This document shows positions 25,701 through 35,926 of a stretch of DNA of 64,000 nucleotides, piece after piece. The notes below the pieces were generated by a model that worked only from the letters and a program-made list of their open reading frames with translations, was not told where the DNA came from and made no database searches. Location: assembly GCA_021234155.1 (NCBI GenBank), contig JAJEKV010000134.1, positions 314,501 to 378,500 of the forward strand, read 5' to 3'. Each line of letters begins with the position of its first letter. The stretch's first letter is position 1. The stretch is from Isoetes taiwanensis (taxonomy: Eukaryota > Streptophyta > Lycopodiopsida > Isoetales > Isoetaceae). Made by a program: the position numbers and the translations under genes.

Positions 25701-26642
25701 TTCTGCAAGATGGATGCACAAAATGTGCACAATTACCAACGGACAATTAAAGTCTTTGATATTTTTGCCACTAGGGAAAGGTTTGTATGTTTGGTTAGAA
25801 TTAATTGTTAAACGTTGAATTCTCTCTTTAATGCAAAACTGTGTAGAATTAACATCAAAGTACATTTTTTGAACAGATGGGGGGAAGCGCAAATTTGGGT
25901 AATGCATGTTAAAGGTACCGCTTTCCTGTGGCATCAAGTTCGTTGCATGGCTGCAATCCTATTCATGGTTGGGTATGGCTATGAATCACCAAAGGTATTT
26001 TTTTTTTCTTTCCTTCTTTGTCTATTATTGTTGGTTATTACCAGTAATGTATTGCAGATAGTGGACGATTTGCTCGATATAAATAGGACTCCTAGAAAGC
26101 CACAGTATATGATGGCATCAGAGGTTGCTCTTGTCCTGCAGAATTGTGAATTTGAAGGCCTTAAGTTCCGTTGTCCTCCTCGTGAGTTTCCTTCATTTAA
26201 GCAGTCTTATCAAACTAGAGATCATATAGAAATATTATACTGATTATGCAATATTTGGCACTATAGAAAACTCTGAAAAAATAATCTCGCACATGGATAA
26301 ACAATTGAGCAGTTTTCTTCTAAGTGCCACCATAATTTCAGAATGCATTTCTCAGTTGCAAATTCCTGGTAAGTTTGTAAGTCAGAAGACATCTGTATGG
26401 GCTTTGTTGTTTATTGTACGAGCTTTGCTCTCATGAACAATGCTTACTCAACGTTGTGTAGGTTTGTCAAATCAATCTGTCAAATCTTCACATATCCCGC
26501 TTTCTCTTCGACCAACTGAACGTGAGTCATGTTACAGCTCACTTTGAGGCTTCTTGCAGAATATTATTATTATGATCAAATCATGTTTCTCTTCACTTCA
26601 GCATCCTACCAGGAACGTGTGCAAAAATGTCCAAAGGCTTGA
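13794..26642 (+). CDS. PUS3: tRNA pseudouridine synthase, TruA/PUS3 (DEG1) type
   Basis: Fifteen exons can be joined at GT-AG sites: 13794-13862, 13933-14065, 14568-14634, 14694-14739, 18160-18270, 21444-21519, 21591-21674, 21747-21846, 25521-25581, 25650-25780, 25877-25994, 26058-26181, 26267-26368, 26462-26521 and 26602-26642. The total is 1323 nt, 440 residues, with every junction in phase. The family isomerises uridine 38/39 in the tRNA anticodon stem. Residues 1 to ~45 look coiled-coil (RIQQLEEEVARL). The core begins with KRYVALKIMYLGSRFHGFA. The catalytic aspartate is D134 in RCGRTDKGVSA. Further family motifs are LNRALPDDMRVLGWCP, REYKYFF, HDFRNFCKMDA and FLWHQVRCMAAILFMVG. The C-terminus (RPTEPSYQERVQ) fits the eukaryotic PUS3 ending. 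Reading on from exon 12 without splicing meets a stop at 26241; the 85-nt intron 26182-26266 removes it. Introns 4, 5 and 8 are 3.2-3.7 kb, swollen by mobile elements. Confidence 0.92.
15067..15256 (+). repeat. Diverged ~113-bp tandem duplication in PUS3 intron 4
   Basis: The block with GATTGTTCATGAGC and TCAAAGTTCAGTATTTTCAAGAG (from about 15067) recurs about 113 bp later with scattered substitutions, ending at about 15256. It is intronic and noncoding. Confidence 0.6.
15400..16200 (-). pseudogene. LINE (non-LTR retrotransposon) remnant in PUS3 intron 4
   Basis: On the strand opposite to the host gene, broken frames give CLFNALVKPLL (15908-15940). This is the segment that follows the reverse transcriptase palm in plant LINEs (FxALVxPxLLYGxE). 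It is followed by peptides resembling the downstream thumb region (PYPIIAK-, IYRRLPHWGFDLGQP) interrupted by several stops. No YADD box is present here, so it is a 3' fragment only. It cannot encode an active protein. Confidence 0.5.
17455..17840 (+). repeat. Diverged ~190-bp tandem duplication in PUS3 intron 4
   Basis: TGAGTCTAAATTTCGGTTTTTCAGAAG (first half, from about 17453) and TGAGTTTAGATCTCGGTTTTTCAGAAC (second half, from about 17651) start two aligned units. Each continues through GGAACAGCATTTTGT, GATGCACCCTAAAC and GCATTCTTGC. The substitution level suggests an old duplication. Confidence 0.75.
18950..21000 (-). pseudogene. LINE remnant in PUS3 intron 5, reverse transcriptase plus C-terminal zinc-type motif
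   Basis: Read on the minus strand, broken frames carry the non-LTR reverse transcriptase signature in order: GQAGFRKTFFTNGHIF (around 20860-20920), SYADDLGGFIN (YADD catalytic box at about 20559-20570), VNLHKTKVMVFNTSAYTYMG (about 20330-20390), and near the end EHFIFTCPTYYEED (about 19142-19185), the terminal zinc-type motif of this LINE family. Frameshifts between the boxes and several stops show it is dead. It is antisense to the host gene, as is common for tolerated intronic LINEs. Confidence 0.8.
21893..22169 (+). repeat. 5' LTR of intronic retrotransposon
   Basis: It begins TGTTAGAGTATT and ends TTCTATCA, so it has TG...CA termini. It contains an internal partial duplication: GACATGGCACTC(T/C)ATA...TTAGCCATAGTCA occurs twice, about 80 bp apart. 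It matches the copy at 25182-25459 with two differences. Confidence 0.95.
22170..22182 (+). other. Primer-binding site of intronic retrotransposon
   Basis: TGGTATCAGAGCC starts at the base after the 5' LTR. It is complementary to the 3' end of initiator methionine tRNA. Confidence 0.95.
22952..25108 (+). CDS. 718-residue retrotransposon ORF: Copia-gag-like N-terminus, novel remainder
   Basis: The ORF is uninterrupted from ATG 22952 to TGA 25108. Residues ~1-95 resemble the N-terminal gag domain of Ty1/copia elements: LAHDNYPQWKASMKQLLSIQ, then GIWEIVNG and a LWDSIEHKL helix. A strongly basic patch (RRKKQKTKKKEKR) follows at about residues 97-110 and could act in nucleic-acid binding or nuclear import. 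The remaining ~600 residues are acidic, with partly repeated segments (SCEGEHHNLYQ and LCEGKYHEFAA). They show no CCHC knuckle, protease, integrase, reverse transcriptase or RNase H motif. The C-terminus is hydrophobic (WLIWWLSLLYLMSTA) and could be a membrane anchor. An intact frame this long in a recent insertion suggests the protein was under selection in the source element. Its function is unknown. Confidence 0.75.
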   Translation: MLSFEGVDFGFRSLAHDNYPQWKASMKQLLSIQGIWEIVNGQVTKSELNHQGYELRDRLALALIRATIDLHVHPWVSGPFTSSKELWDSIEHKLQRRKKQKTKKKEKRLESSLTVSSDISNCMLPVPEIHDFSSDCLGNILEEATYIGNAQVLDQSDLLTAASNASNTSTLPLHEQDTLHLPIDIDKHYSITGFRSCEGEHHNLYQILEYCSLGSESIQVFTSEQLELPCLDSEFDTINNDYCVVKELWEDVAALSNPEKAIKECTECCFDLEMVNLQQEGTSQSIFFDLDLQYEMLDSTCLLENNEITDQFHEEDYAAWIKQDQTDMVFIVKDNMNLLKSYNVSHFSQEFQLCEGKYHEFAACHIVDNASQDIIQQLEVPFIDDYLEVADLSSLVQSFMSISEYAAKVRLENKPWKLAASDALTSLYLLEDHVQQGQNNSFMETVAPTDLEQDQDVIVESEQDDLHVACLHQHRDEIFERQVYTADFKDELVLQLPWMDIYEQNAGFSSIITKVSKHEVDFPFHNLLHIPFACTHDGKVEDHSNLDDCLGYISYPGIGGLTNRLKVNYTCLHLRNQVLIVLDTYDHTSLLTVKDHELMIQSAESLSGQFVMDLYDDDMIGRWLLLSDEICEFYRGITSYFFRKGYPFQRIHIADMSNKFHEFSYEQELFLKSYISSSNIYITKAREWYRGSKIWFRNIVLQPWLIWWLSLLYLMSTA
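25111..25181 (+). other. Two polypurine tracts before the 3' LTR
   Basis: TCAGGGGGGATG occurs at 25111 just after the ORF stop and again at 25172, directly against the LTR start. Only the second is positioned to prime plus-strand synthesis of this LTR. The first is a duplicate. Confidence 0.75.
25182..25459 (+). repeat. 3' LTR of intronic retrotransposon
   Basis: It is the near-perfect partner of 21893-22169 and is followed immediately by GATAT, the target duplication. Confidence 0.95.
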
Positions 26643-29229
26643 GGGATATTGTGCAAAAATGTTGTAACTGAATGATGCACAAAGGAAGGAAAAGAGAACT
26701 TTAACCGCAACCTTGTCTTCAACTCACTTCTCGATTATGAACATGCAACTACTGTCACAACGTGCTATTGCATTATATGTAGCACATTGAGACATTGAAG
26801 GCATGGATTTTGATCAGGTATATCTGGAAAAAAAGAGAATTGTTTGGACAGTTCCGTCAATGATTTGAACAAATTTCTAGTCTCTCAGATAAATCTTTTG
26901 GTGAAGCAAGATTGCGAGCATATGAAGGTGTTCATTGCACCCTCCAAATAGCGCGGATTTGCATAGTTCCTTGTAAATTTGGAAACACAAATGCTAATAC
27001 TTGTTCAAGAAGGTTTAGCTGATTCTTTGAAGGACTGCCTTTAGCATGATGCAGATCTTCATGGACAGTTGAGGGCAGCTTTTAATGTGTTTCTGGTGAA
27101 TTTTTCATGGAGTAGAGCTGGGGTTTCATACATGCAGACTTTTTACACTTCATTTAGTCAATGGGCATTGGCGTTAGGCTGTTATTGATGTTGCAGTCAT
27201 GCTTGATCCGCTTGCCCTATTACTTTACTACTACTGGTGTAGCAAAAAGATTTTAATCAAATTTTAGTCATTCCATGGGCATTGGTTGGCGTTCAGGTAT
27301 TATACGTTGAATGGGGATCTTTAGCATATGCTAATGTTTGTATCAGATGTCAACTAGCTTTATTTGATTTCTTGTGTTTTGTATTTTAATTTGTTGCTTA
27401 TGCTTGAACCTTGGATCTTAATCTAAGTTCTCCATTTCACACCCCAGTTTTAGCTAAATTTTCAGAGTTTTGGAATCTTAAATAAATAAGGTGATTGATG
27501 CTCATTGCCAAAAAGCCAAGGAATTTTGTTTGAGAGGACTAAAGTAAACGAGATGTTGAGGCACCTTAGCGATACTAAAGCAATCTGTAGTGATAGAGTT
27601 CATTGAGAATTTAGAGTGGTATTACATGATGTAACACTACAAAAAAGGTGCTCCAATATCCTGGAAAAACCTTCTAAAAATGCATATAAAACCTATGTAG
27701 AACAAGGGATAAAGTAAATTCTTAACATCGGGGTATTTGGTGATAATTCCCCTTTTCCTCATTTTGTATGATAATACCTTGTTACGCTGGCGTCACAATC
27801 CCCCATTCAAAAAATTGTAATTCATACAATCCCCCATTCAAAAAATTGTAATTCATACCTTGTTCTGCTGCTCACACCTCATCTCTTAATACCCTTATTT
27901 GGCCATAATACCCCTTTTCCTTGTTTGTAAGATAATACCCTGTTACGCTGGCGTCACAACCCCCCAAAAATTGTAATTCATACCATGCTATCCCTCTGTT
28001 ATCCCTTGCTACTAATTAATAATACCCTTAACACCTTGATTCTTCATACCCCATTTCTTAATACCTTGTTTCTCATTATAACACCTCAAGAAACAAATAG
28101 ATCAAAATTCTCATTATTTTAGAAACACGTTGATCAAGAAGAAATTGATTAGAGTTGATTAGTAATAAATTAAATAGATTCCATTTGATTAGATTGATCA
28201 GATTTCACTTGACCTTGCCACCTTGATTTGTAAGCCTTAGCAATGGCAAATTTAACTGTAGTAGTTTGGCGTGTCGTGAACTGATTGTCAATTATATTTG
28301 CAGGCTGCTCAAGTCCATACAATAACATTTTTACCGCTCCAGATTTGACTCTAGATATGAGCAACATTTTGATCGCTTCAGATTTTATTCTAGATATGAG
28401 TAAATTATCTGCTTGTTCTTTGCACCCTTTTGGCCAATGGCAATCTGCAGAATTAAAACCGTAAATTAGCATAAAGGTCATGTATACTTATTCAAACTGA
28501 GCAGGCATTCAATCTGAAATGTTTTAAGCCACAAAACACACATAAGTGCTTAGACGCACTCAAATGAAGAAGCTCTTGGGGAACTCAAATGACTTCCTCC
28601 ACCCTCTTGGCTATTATTCCTATCACTACAAAATTGCTTCTGCATCTTCCCTTTTGGCAAATGATCCATTGCTGGAGGCAGTTGAACAGGAGGCATTCCT
28701 CTAATTGTTGAAGAATAAATACCAGTAAGGGATGGAGAAGAAAAAAATTCAAATTTGGATTTGGAGACAAATTTGCTTACCTAGAAACATTAGGCCGTTT
28801 TGCATGAATCACTCCATGCAAAGCTGCAGAAGTAACCCGCCTTTGCAGACACAAGCATGACAATTACATCTTATTTTCAGTACATCTGATAATGGCAATC
28901 CAAAAAAGTTGCAGTTAAAACAGCGAAAATGCCAAGACAAATTTCACTTCATAAGACCTTTTCGCGTTTCGTACTCTGCCACATGAAGACGTCATAAGCT
29001 TCTCCATTGCAATGGCATATTGTGGTGAATGCTCCGGACTGCGAAAAGGTGATCAAAATCAGACTAAAAAAGGAGATCCACTAGGAATGTCTTGCCATTC
29101 AAATTTAGTTGGACTTGAATATATAAGTGATGTGCTGAGAACTTTGTCCAGTTTCAACCCCTGAAGATTATTTTGCTTGCAAATATGGAAATCCAACACC
29201 AAAACATGGAAACAACTCTCTCATCATCG
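26643..29229. other. PUS3 3' region and intergenic sequence, no gene supported
   Basis: The sequence after the PUS3 stop is AT-rich and presumably begins with its 3' untranslated region. Short minus-strand open frames at 28170-28481 and 28585-28770 have no recognisable domain. The first contains an internal near-repeat (LLISRIKSEAIKM, LLISRVKSGAVKM). No RNA genes were seen. Confidence 0.5.
27775..28000 (+). repeat. Short tandem/dispersed repeat block
   Basis: CCCCCATTCAAAAAATTGTAATTCATAC is present twice in tandem (about 27801-27857). The larger context, with TGTTACGCTGGCGTCACAA and a variant of that motif, recurs at 27943-27985. It is low-complexity intergenic sequence. Confidence 0.7.
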
Positions 29230-29768
29230 GATCAGGAAGATGTAATTTGGAGTAGTCTCATAGGGTGATTTCATGAGATTACGTCTCTAGAAGGCTACAA
29301 CCACACCATCGCATGTTTCAGCCTATCTGCAAAGTGTGCACAGGAGGGGCGGATGGAGTGGACTACCCTCGCCATAATTCTATGTCAGCCAATGCCATGT
29401 TATATCTATGTGTGCTGTTATCTTCAGGCCTTGACTGTCAGTCGACTCTCTGGAGTCTGAGCCGGGGTAGAGCCCTTATTTATGGTATATTACTTATGTT
29501 ATCTTGTACTTGTATTACTATGTATATGATGATGATCTATGGACCACCCTTCGTGGTGGTATATTATTTTGTGTATGATTGCTAGGTGCTAACATGTATG
29601 TACGCTTCCGCTGTATAATAGGATTCCCATAGAAGACATGAGACGAATGACACCTCCGTTTTCCTCATTCGGACATTTGGCCATCCCAAGTGGTCCGAGT
29701 TAGACGGAGGAGGGAAATTCCCGTATTTGTACGATGGGAGCATCGTATAGATGCCGAGAGCATCACAA
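29230..29768 (+). mobile_element. Truncated LTR (3' part) of the same LTR superfamily
   Basis: The stretch contains motifs in the same order as the 3' half of the LTRs at 8700-9239 and 31270-31522: GGGTGATTTCATGAGATTACGTCTC, AGGGGCGGATGGAGTGGAC, ACCCTTCGTGGTGG, GAATGACACCTCCGT and a terminal GAGAGCATCACA. The 5' half is missing. No internal region follows. Confidence 0.75.
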
Positions 29769-30298
29769 CAAGAAAGCTATGTACTTGCATAAGCTTTAAT
29801 TCAAAGCAGGATTTGGGAGATTCTATGTGCCTTCCTACACATCTGATTCAGACCGGATTCAAGGACGGATTTAGGCGACCAGACCAAAGCCCCACATGTT
29901 CACAGGTCGCCATATTTTGGAGGGAGCCAATTTCGTCCCACAAAAACACAAATAGAAAGTATTGCGGCTAAAAGTTGTGCAAATAAAAGTATTGCCCACA
30001 AAAGTTGCAATATGATATTGTCATTAAAATACAAAATATCAAGTATTTGCCAAACTAACCATTGTCTAAAAGCGAAATGCGCATTGCCATGCTTAAGAGT
30101 GCTAAGCATATAAGGGTACCTCCAAATCCTAATATCATATAACATATCATTTTGGCAACAAAGAGATCCAAAATAACAACCTTAACCAACTATACCTTCT
30201 AACCTTAGAAAATTTAGGCTCGCTCCCAAGCTTAGGAAATTTAGGCCGTGACTCCAACTTTTCAAGATTATTGTTGGAATTGGCAAATTCTTCACATT
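29769..30298. other. No gene supported
   Basis: This is intergenic sequence between two LTR remnants. It carries a short internal repeat (CTTAGAAAATTTAGGCTCGCT... and CTTAGGAAATTTAGGCCGTG) at about 30203-30250. No coding or RNA feature was recognised. Confidence 0.5.
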
Positions 30299-31522
30299 TG
30301 TGACATTCCACGTATTTATATGCTATACATACAAATACCATCACGGTCACCAAGGGTTTGTAAGGGGCACGTTATCCATTATAAAATGAACCAAATGTGT
30401 TAAAGTTAGCTATGCTAAAATCACATTAATTAATTAAGCTAATTTTGTCATGTTAGCTAATTAATAACTAATTATATTAATTAGGCTAATTAAGCAAGTG
30501 CCACTTGGGCCAAATCGATTGGCCCTGATGGACTTGCCAATCTAGGATTAACCAAATTTGAGCTCCATCCCAATTTCTGCCCCAAATTGATTTGGAGAAT
30601 TTGGTGGAGAAGGAGCAGCTTGTTCAACCTTGTTCCAATTAGTGAGATGGAGACTCTGAGAGATAAATGGTTCTAGCCTAGGATACTGGTTAGTGTGTAG
30701 ATAGCTTGAGCTTCTAGCTAACCCTTGTATGATCAGTTGTATGGTCGATCTCTATTTGTTACTTAAGCTGAGGTTATGAATGGATATATGTATTATGGTA
30801 GTTCTTTTTCTGCACCTCTTGTGCTTGTCGGATTAAGGGGGGTAGAGACCTAAAGGCTAGTAGAAGTAGAGATATTCCTAGCTAGCGTCCCATAAATCCT
30901 AATAAACGCGGCTTGTGCACAAGAACCCACCTGGCTGTGGATGCTATGCCAAGATTGAGCACCATACAATGGACATAATGGTCAAATGGAGGTGGAGCCG
31001 TGCTGAGCGTGGCTATTGGGGCTCCTATAGTGTGCTAGGCTTATAATTGGTCACTGCATGTGGACCGGGTATGGGTCTAACACCCCTGGGTTGCATGTGT
31101 CATCCCGAAAGGACGTTCTGGGCTCGATAGGAGCGGTGAGACGACCTATGGATTTTGTGGGGGTAAGTCGGGTACGGATGCATAGGTGCCTGTGGTGTCA
31201 CGATCCTCTAGCCACCCATGGAACCATTGTGCTCTTGAAGGGGATTCGTCTCCTTCCTGCCTCATCGAATCGGGGAGATGCAACTTGGAGAAGCCTCAGA
31301 GGGTGATTCCATGAGATTACGTCTCCGAAAGGCTACAATCATGATATAATATGTTTCAGCAGGCGTGGGACGAATGACACCTCCGTGCCCTTCACCCGGA
31401 CACACGGTCGTCATAAATGGTACGAGTCAGACGAAAGGCCTTTTCATGGTGACCGAGTTGCCATGGAAGGGCAATTTCCCGTATTTATACGTGGGAGCAT
31501 CGTATAAGTTTGGAGCGTCACA
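30299..31522 (+). mobile_element. Solo LTR (1224 bp)
   Basis: It begins TGTGACATTCCACG and ends TTGGAGCGTCACA, the termini seen in the other LTRs here, with inverted TGTGACG/CGTCACA ends. Neither a primer-binding site nor a polypurine tract with internal region flanks it, so it is a solo LTR left by recombination. The 5-bp flanks are ACATT and AAATT, consistent with a target duplication carrying one mutation. Confidence 0.85.
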
Positions 31523-32111
31523 AAATTCCTATGTGATCGGCACCAATCCTATCCCGAGAACCTTGATGAACGATTATAAGTAATCCCCCCCTTGGTAATG
31601 GGACAAGGGAAGGTCAGAGGGAAAGGGCCTGATGCATATGCAACATTTGTGAACCCGATTCGTGCAAGCCCCTACGCAATAGCACAAAGGGCCCCTCCCG
31701 ACCACGACCTTTGCAGGTGATCATGCTTGCATGGACGCGGGTCCATGGAGGGAACTCTTGGATACCCCACTTTGAGATTGCAAAAGAAATTACACCATAC
31801 GATGGCTATTTTATTGAAATGTGATTTGTCCAAAGTTACCCGAGCACTCCAAAGCCAAACTACACTCTCCATTGGCTTCCACGTCGGGTAATGGCCGGCA
31901 GCCAAAGATTCCCTCTCCTCAGCAAAAACTAAGTAGTTGCGAAACATTTTAGCCATTTATTGCTCTTGCATCTTGTATCAGTCTTACGCGTAAGGTCCTT
32001 TCAAAGATATCCAGAAGTTTATGCCTAAGACATTTGCTTGTTGTGAACATCTCAGTTAACTGTACAAACTGGAGAGAAAATTGTACAGAACCAGGAATGG
32101 CAATGAACGAC
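31523..32111. other. No gene supported
   Basis: This lies between the solo LTR and the RPL6 stop codon. A minus-strand open frame (31672-31956) has no recognisable motif. The part next to 32111 would be the RPL6 3' untranslated region. Confidence 0.5.
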
Positions 32112-34280
32112 TTATTTCTTTTTCCCTGCTTTTCCTTCCTTGCGTCTTATCACTTCATCAGCATATTTGACACCTTTACCTTTGTATGGTTCTGGTGGAC
32201 GCCAAGCGCGCATGGATGCTGAGAATTGACCAACAGAATATTTATTGTGGCCTGAGACAGTTACTCTAGTGTTTTCCTCGACCTTGACAGAGATTCCATC
32301 AGGGATTTCCATCTTCACTGGATGAGAAAATCCCAGATTCATTACAAGCACATTACCCTCAACTGTAGCTCGATATCCAACACCCACTAACAGTAGTTTC
32401 TTCTCAAATCCTTTGGACACTCCTACCACCATGTTATCGGTCAAAGTTCTGCAGAAAAGATGAAATTGTTAACAAGATACAATTCTCCACATCTATGCTG
32501 CCATGCGAGAACATGCAATTTGCTATATGAGAAAATGTACCTGAACAAGCCATGCATTTCCCGTGCTCTTCTGGTCTCCTGCGCCCTGGCAACTGTGATT
32601 ATGCTATCACTTATGGTAAGCTTAACCTCCCGAGGGTAGATTTGAGAAAGTTCACCCAATGGTCCTTTAACTAACAGGGTCTGTCCTTCCATTGCCACAT
32701 TAACGCCTTTGGGAATTTCCACTGGGCGCTTGCCTATCCTAGACTCTTTGCAATTCACCTTAAAGCTGAAAGGCTGCAAACTGGTTCTTGAATTTGGCAC
32801 AATGACATTTAGCTCTGCTCCCTTGAAATTGGTATTGAGATTACTGCATAAACAAAGGTTCCATTTTGCTGATATATCAGAAAAGAAAAAGTCTCTAAGA
32901 TTGCAAACACTTAGTCAGATTGCAGAAGCTAGGTTGTCCCTAACATACTTATACAACTCCCATCCTAAAGCCAAGTAGCAAATGTTTAGAGGGATAAATC
33001 TGGAACATGAAACGAGCCATCTGTAATACTAATATATCCTTTTGGATTTATCTGATATGCTTACGAGAGATCTAACTGCCACTGAGGCTCATGCAGTCTG
33101 AAAGTAAATAAGGATGAGTGCTGGAATGCCAAACATGATATCCTATTCCTCTCCATGACATGCCATGTTCCATCATCCCTGCTTCTCTCCTTAAAGTGTG
33201 CCTTAGAAAACTAATCCTTGGTTGACTTTGGCTTAATAAGAGATGAGAACCTTTTCATAATATGTCTTCTATTGCCAGGTACCTTTTAGCAACAACCCAT
33301 CCCTACCTTTACTCCTCTTGCAAGGTGACAGGCTGCCTTCTCATACAAGGACCAAAGGTTGTTTATGACTATTTCTTTAGCAGAACAAGCTGACAACAAG
33401 GGCTGGATCCCCATGATGTTCACACTAAATGCTGAAGACATCAAAAAGGCCATGGAAGTAGATAGAAACCAATCACACGGAAATCAGCATTCGCCTTATA
33501 TTCATCTCCACAATTAATATAGATGCATTTGGACATCTACATATCAGACTTGGATACGAACGAAGGAATTAGATTCACGCCTTTTCCGACCCTTTTCAAA
33601 AGATATATACTCATGTCAAAGACCATTGCAGATTCATGCATCTTAAGTGTTTTTCCTTGGCTTCTGCTATAGTCGACTGCTCCATTTGACCTTTATTACT
33701 TCTTGATAATCAATATCATTTCACACATAGTACTTGGATGTCTAGACTTCTTTTACATCTCTTTTTGGAAATAAGTATGATAGGGAACTGGGGGAAAGTG
33801 AATTCAATATAAAATACTATGAGTTGCATATGCTACCATCCGCTTAAGTTCTCTCCTGGTCCGGTATGATGAAATCATCTTGCAGTTGGTGAAGAAGGGC
33901 TAGGCAGAGAAAGTAGATTTTCTTACATTTGAGAAACTTGTGTTGAAGATCCCTAATCTAAAATGAAAAGTCGCACAGCATATTACATTTCAGATACTCA
34001 TATCAGGTAACATCCATATCAAATGCCACCTCCTATCAAAGACAAAGAACTAAGAAGTACTTCTTTTGCAAAACAACAATGCGGATTGTGAATATGCAGG
34101 CCTTGCGGTTTCCACCAATTGCCACAGCAAATGCAGATGACACGAAGGAGCGAAGATGTTTAAAGCAGAAGTATGCTCTTCAAATTAAGATGAACAAGAA
34201 TATCACACATTTTGGAAAAATATAAAAGGCGTTGGAATGGCGTACCGTGTAGAAGGATATGCGCAAGAAACAGCGGCCAT
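32112..34280 (-). CDS. RPL6: Plastid 50S ribosomal protein L6 (uL6), nuclear-encoded
   Basis: Three minus-strand exons are supported: 34280-34246, 32843-32541 and 32448-32112. Together they give 675 nt, 224 residues, with both GT-AG introns in phase. L6 binds 23S rRNA near the factor-binding site of the large subunit. The mature protein starts around [16 protein letters not shown]. Family hallmarks are [20 protein letters not shown]-type text ([17 protein letters not shown]), [30 protein letters not shown] and the C-terminal [17 protein letters not shown]. The close match to chloroplast L6, and the ~40-residue Ser/Asn/Lys-containing N-terminal extension, indicate import into plastids. Exon 1 ([12 protein letters not shown]) is inferred from its start codon, a good donor and the correct phase, and is the least certain part. 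Intron 1 is 1.4 kb. Confidence 0.9.
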
Positions 34281-34429
34281 GGCGATGGCGGATCGCCAAA
34301 GTAAAGGCCCGTCCACACACTACGCCATTATCACCCCCCATCACTCCACGTCAGCTGCCCACAAATGTAATTCTCTTTCTACTTTATCTTTATTTTTATC
34401 TTTGGGACAATTCTAAATATAACCTCAAT

Positions 34430-34671
34430 TTCGCAAATTTTGCAAAAATACATATGGTAATATAGGTTTTTAGCTCCTCAAACTCAAAAGCAGTCTTCAC
34501 GAGCATTATAGATTAGTATACGATCTTTCTAACAAGATCAAATTCATGTATTCGCAAATTTTGCAAAAATACATATGGTAATATAGGTTTTTAGCTCCTC
34601 AAACTCAAAAGCAGTCTTCACGAGCATTATAGATTAGTATACGATCTTTCTAACAAGATCAAATTCATGTA
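34430..34671 (+). repeat. Perfect 121-bp tandem duplication
   Basis: Units 34430-34550 and 34551-34671 both run from TTCGCAAATTTTGCAAAAAT to AAATTCATGTA with no visible difference. The duplication is recent and noncoding, about 150 bp upstream of the RPL6 start codon. Confidence 0.9.
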
Positions 34672-35926
34672 ATAAATCGGGGTTGAAATTCACCGGTTAT
34701 GCTCATTTGAATTGTTTTTTATCAAATTTATTTAAGAGGCTGTAACTTGAAGATTTCAACTCCATTTTAGACGATTCTACTGCATGCTATCGGATATGCC
34801 TCACTCTCATCTATAGGTTCAAGGGCACTTTTTATTGAACGGTCACAAAAATGTTATTGCCATTTGAGTCCAATACCTTGTTTCCGGGGGTATTTCTAGA
34901 ATATTTGCACATTTGAGGGGTATATTTGGAATTTTTCCTTTTATATTTTGCACATGCTAGTGCCATTGACATGTTCTTCTAGAAACCCTTGGATGTGTTT
35001 TCTGCTAAGACCACAGTAGTAATAAGATTTTGACACAATAAGATGCCAAATCAACCTTGAATTTTCCATAGCATGCATATTTTTAATATACCTTTAGCTA
35101 ACTTGCAAAGCCATGCAAGCAACTTCTAGAATTCTGGGATTAGAAATCCTTAACCCTAAAATTTAGAATTTATAATAGAAAGCCTTTTTCTTTAAACCTT
35201 GCTCATTTTCTAAGCTCTCGCCTCATGGATTCATGATCATCTAGCTCTACTTGGGCAATTGCACTACCATCTTGTATACTGCTATGAATGAGTTGCCTAT
35301 GCTAAAGAGGTAAATGTGTATATTGTTTTGAGGCATAAGTTCAACCTTTAGATACCCTAGCAGCTATCGCGGAAAAAATTAGCGGCTATTATTAGCCAAA
35401 TGGCGATTTTTCAGAGGGTCTAGGCAATTTTTGCGGCGAATTTTATGAAGAAAGATTTCTTTTAAAAAAATAAAAAATAGCCATAGGGTATGGTCGCCCT
35501 CTGCCGTGACCCCACCTCGGAGCATGGGTCAGCCCCCCGTCCCTTCGCGGTTTAACTCCATGCTGCCATGGGTCCACAAGTCTACGGACCATTGTATTGT
35601 GGCCAGGTGTCATCGACTGGGTTTCCGTCAACCGAGACACCAGCGTCCATCAACCGTGCCTGCCGTTGCCTCTGTCGTGTTTCAGGTCCCAGGCACCGTG
35701 CACTGAGTGACCATATCCGTGCACTGGATGACCACATTCGTGCTGGAGAAAATACCCCGAGCATGCCGATTTGAAAGACGAATTCAATGCGGATGATTTG
35801 AATTGGCGTCCAAACTTAGCATTCGATTGCATTCTTCTGAATTCAATTCTCCGACTCCCGCTATGGCTTCCATGGACATAAAATCCTGCCTTCCTTTCAT
35901 AGTTCATATGTTCTCGAGAGGAGGCT
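34672..35926. other. No gene supported
   Basis: This is intergenic sequence with several overlapping short open frames on both strands at 35440-35950 in a GC-richer patch; none has a recognisable motif. A short direct repeat (CCATATCCGTGCACTGGATGACCACATTCGTGC) occurs at 35711-35743. It may hold the 5' flank of the transposase locus, but I found no terminal inverted repeat with a partner. Confidence 0.45.

Noticed and set aside
26181-26243. A 142-codon frame running to a stop at 26243, suggesting the PUS3 gene ends there
   Set aside because: Splicing 26182-26266 keeps the frame and adds three further exons encoding the family's conserved C-terminus (RPTEPSYQERV), so the stop is intronic.
27634-27660. 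CACTACAAAAAA as the end of a CACTA DNA transposon
   Set aside because: No inverted partner end or target duplication was found nearby, and the motif is short in AT-rich DNA.
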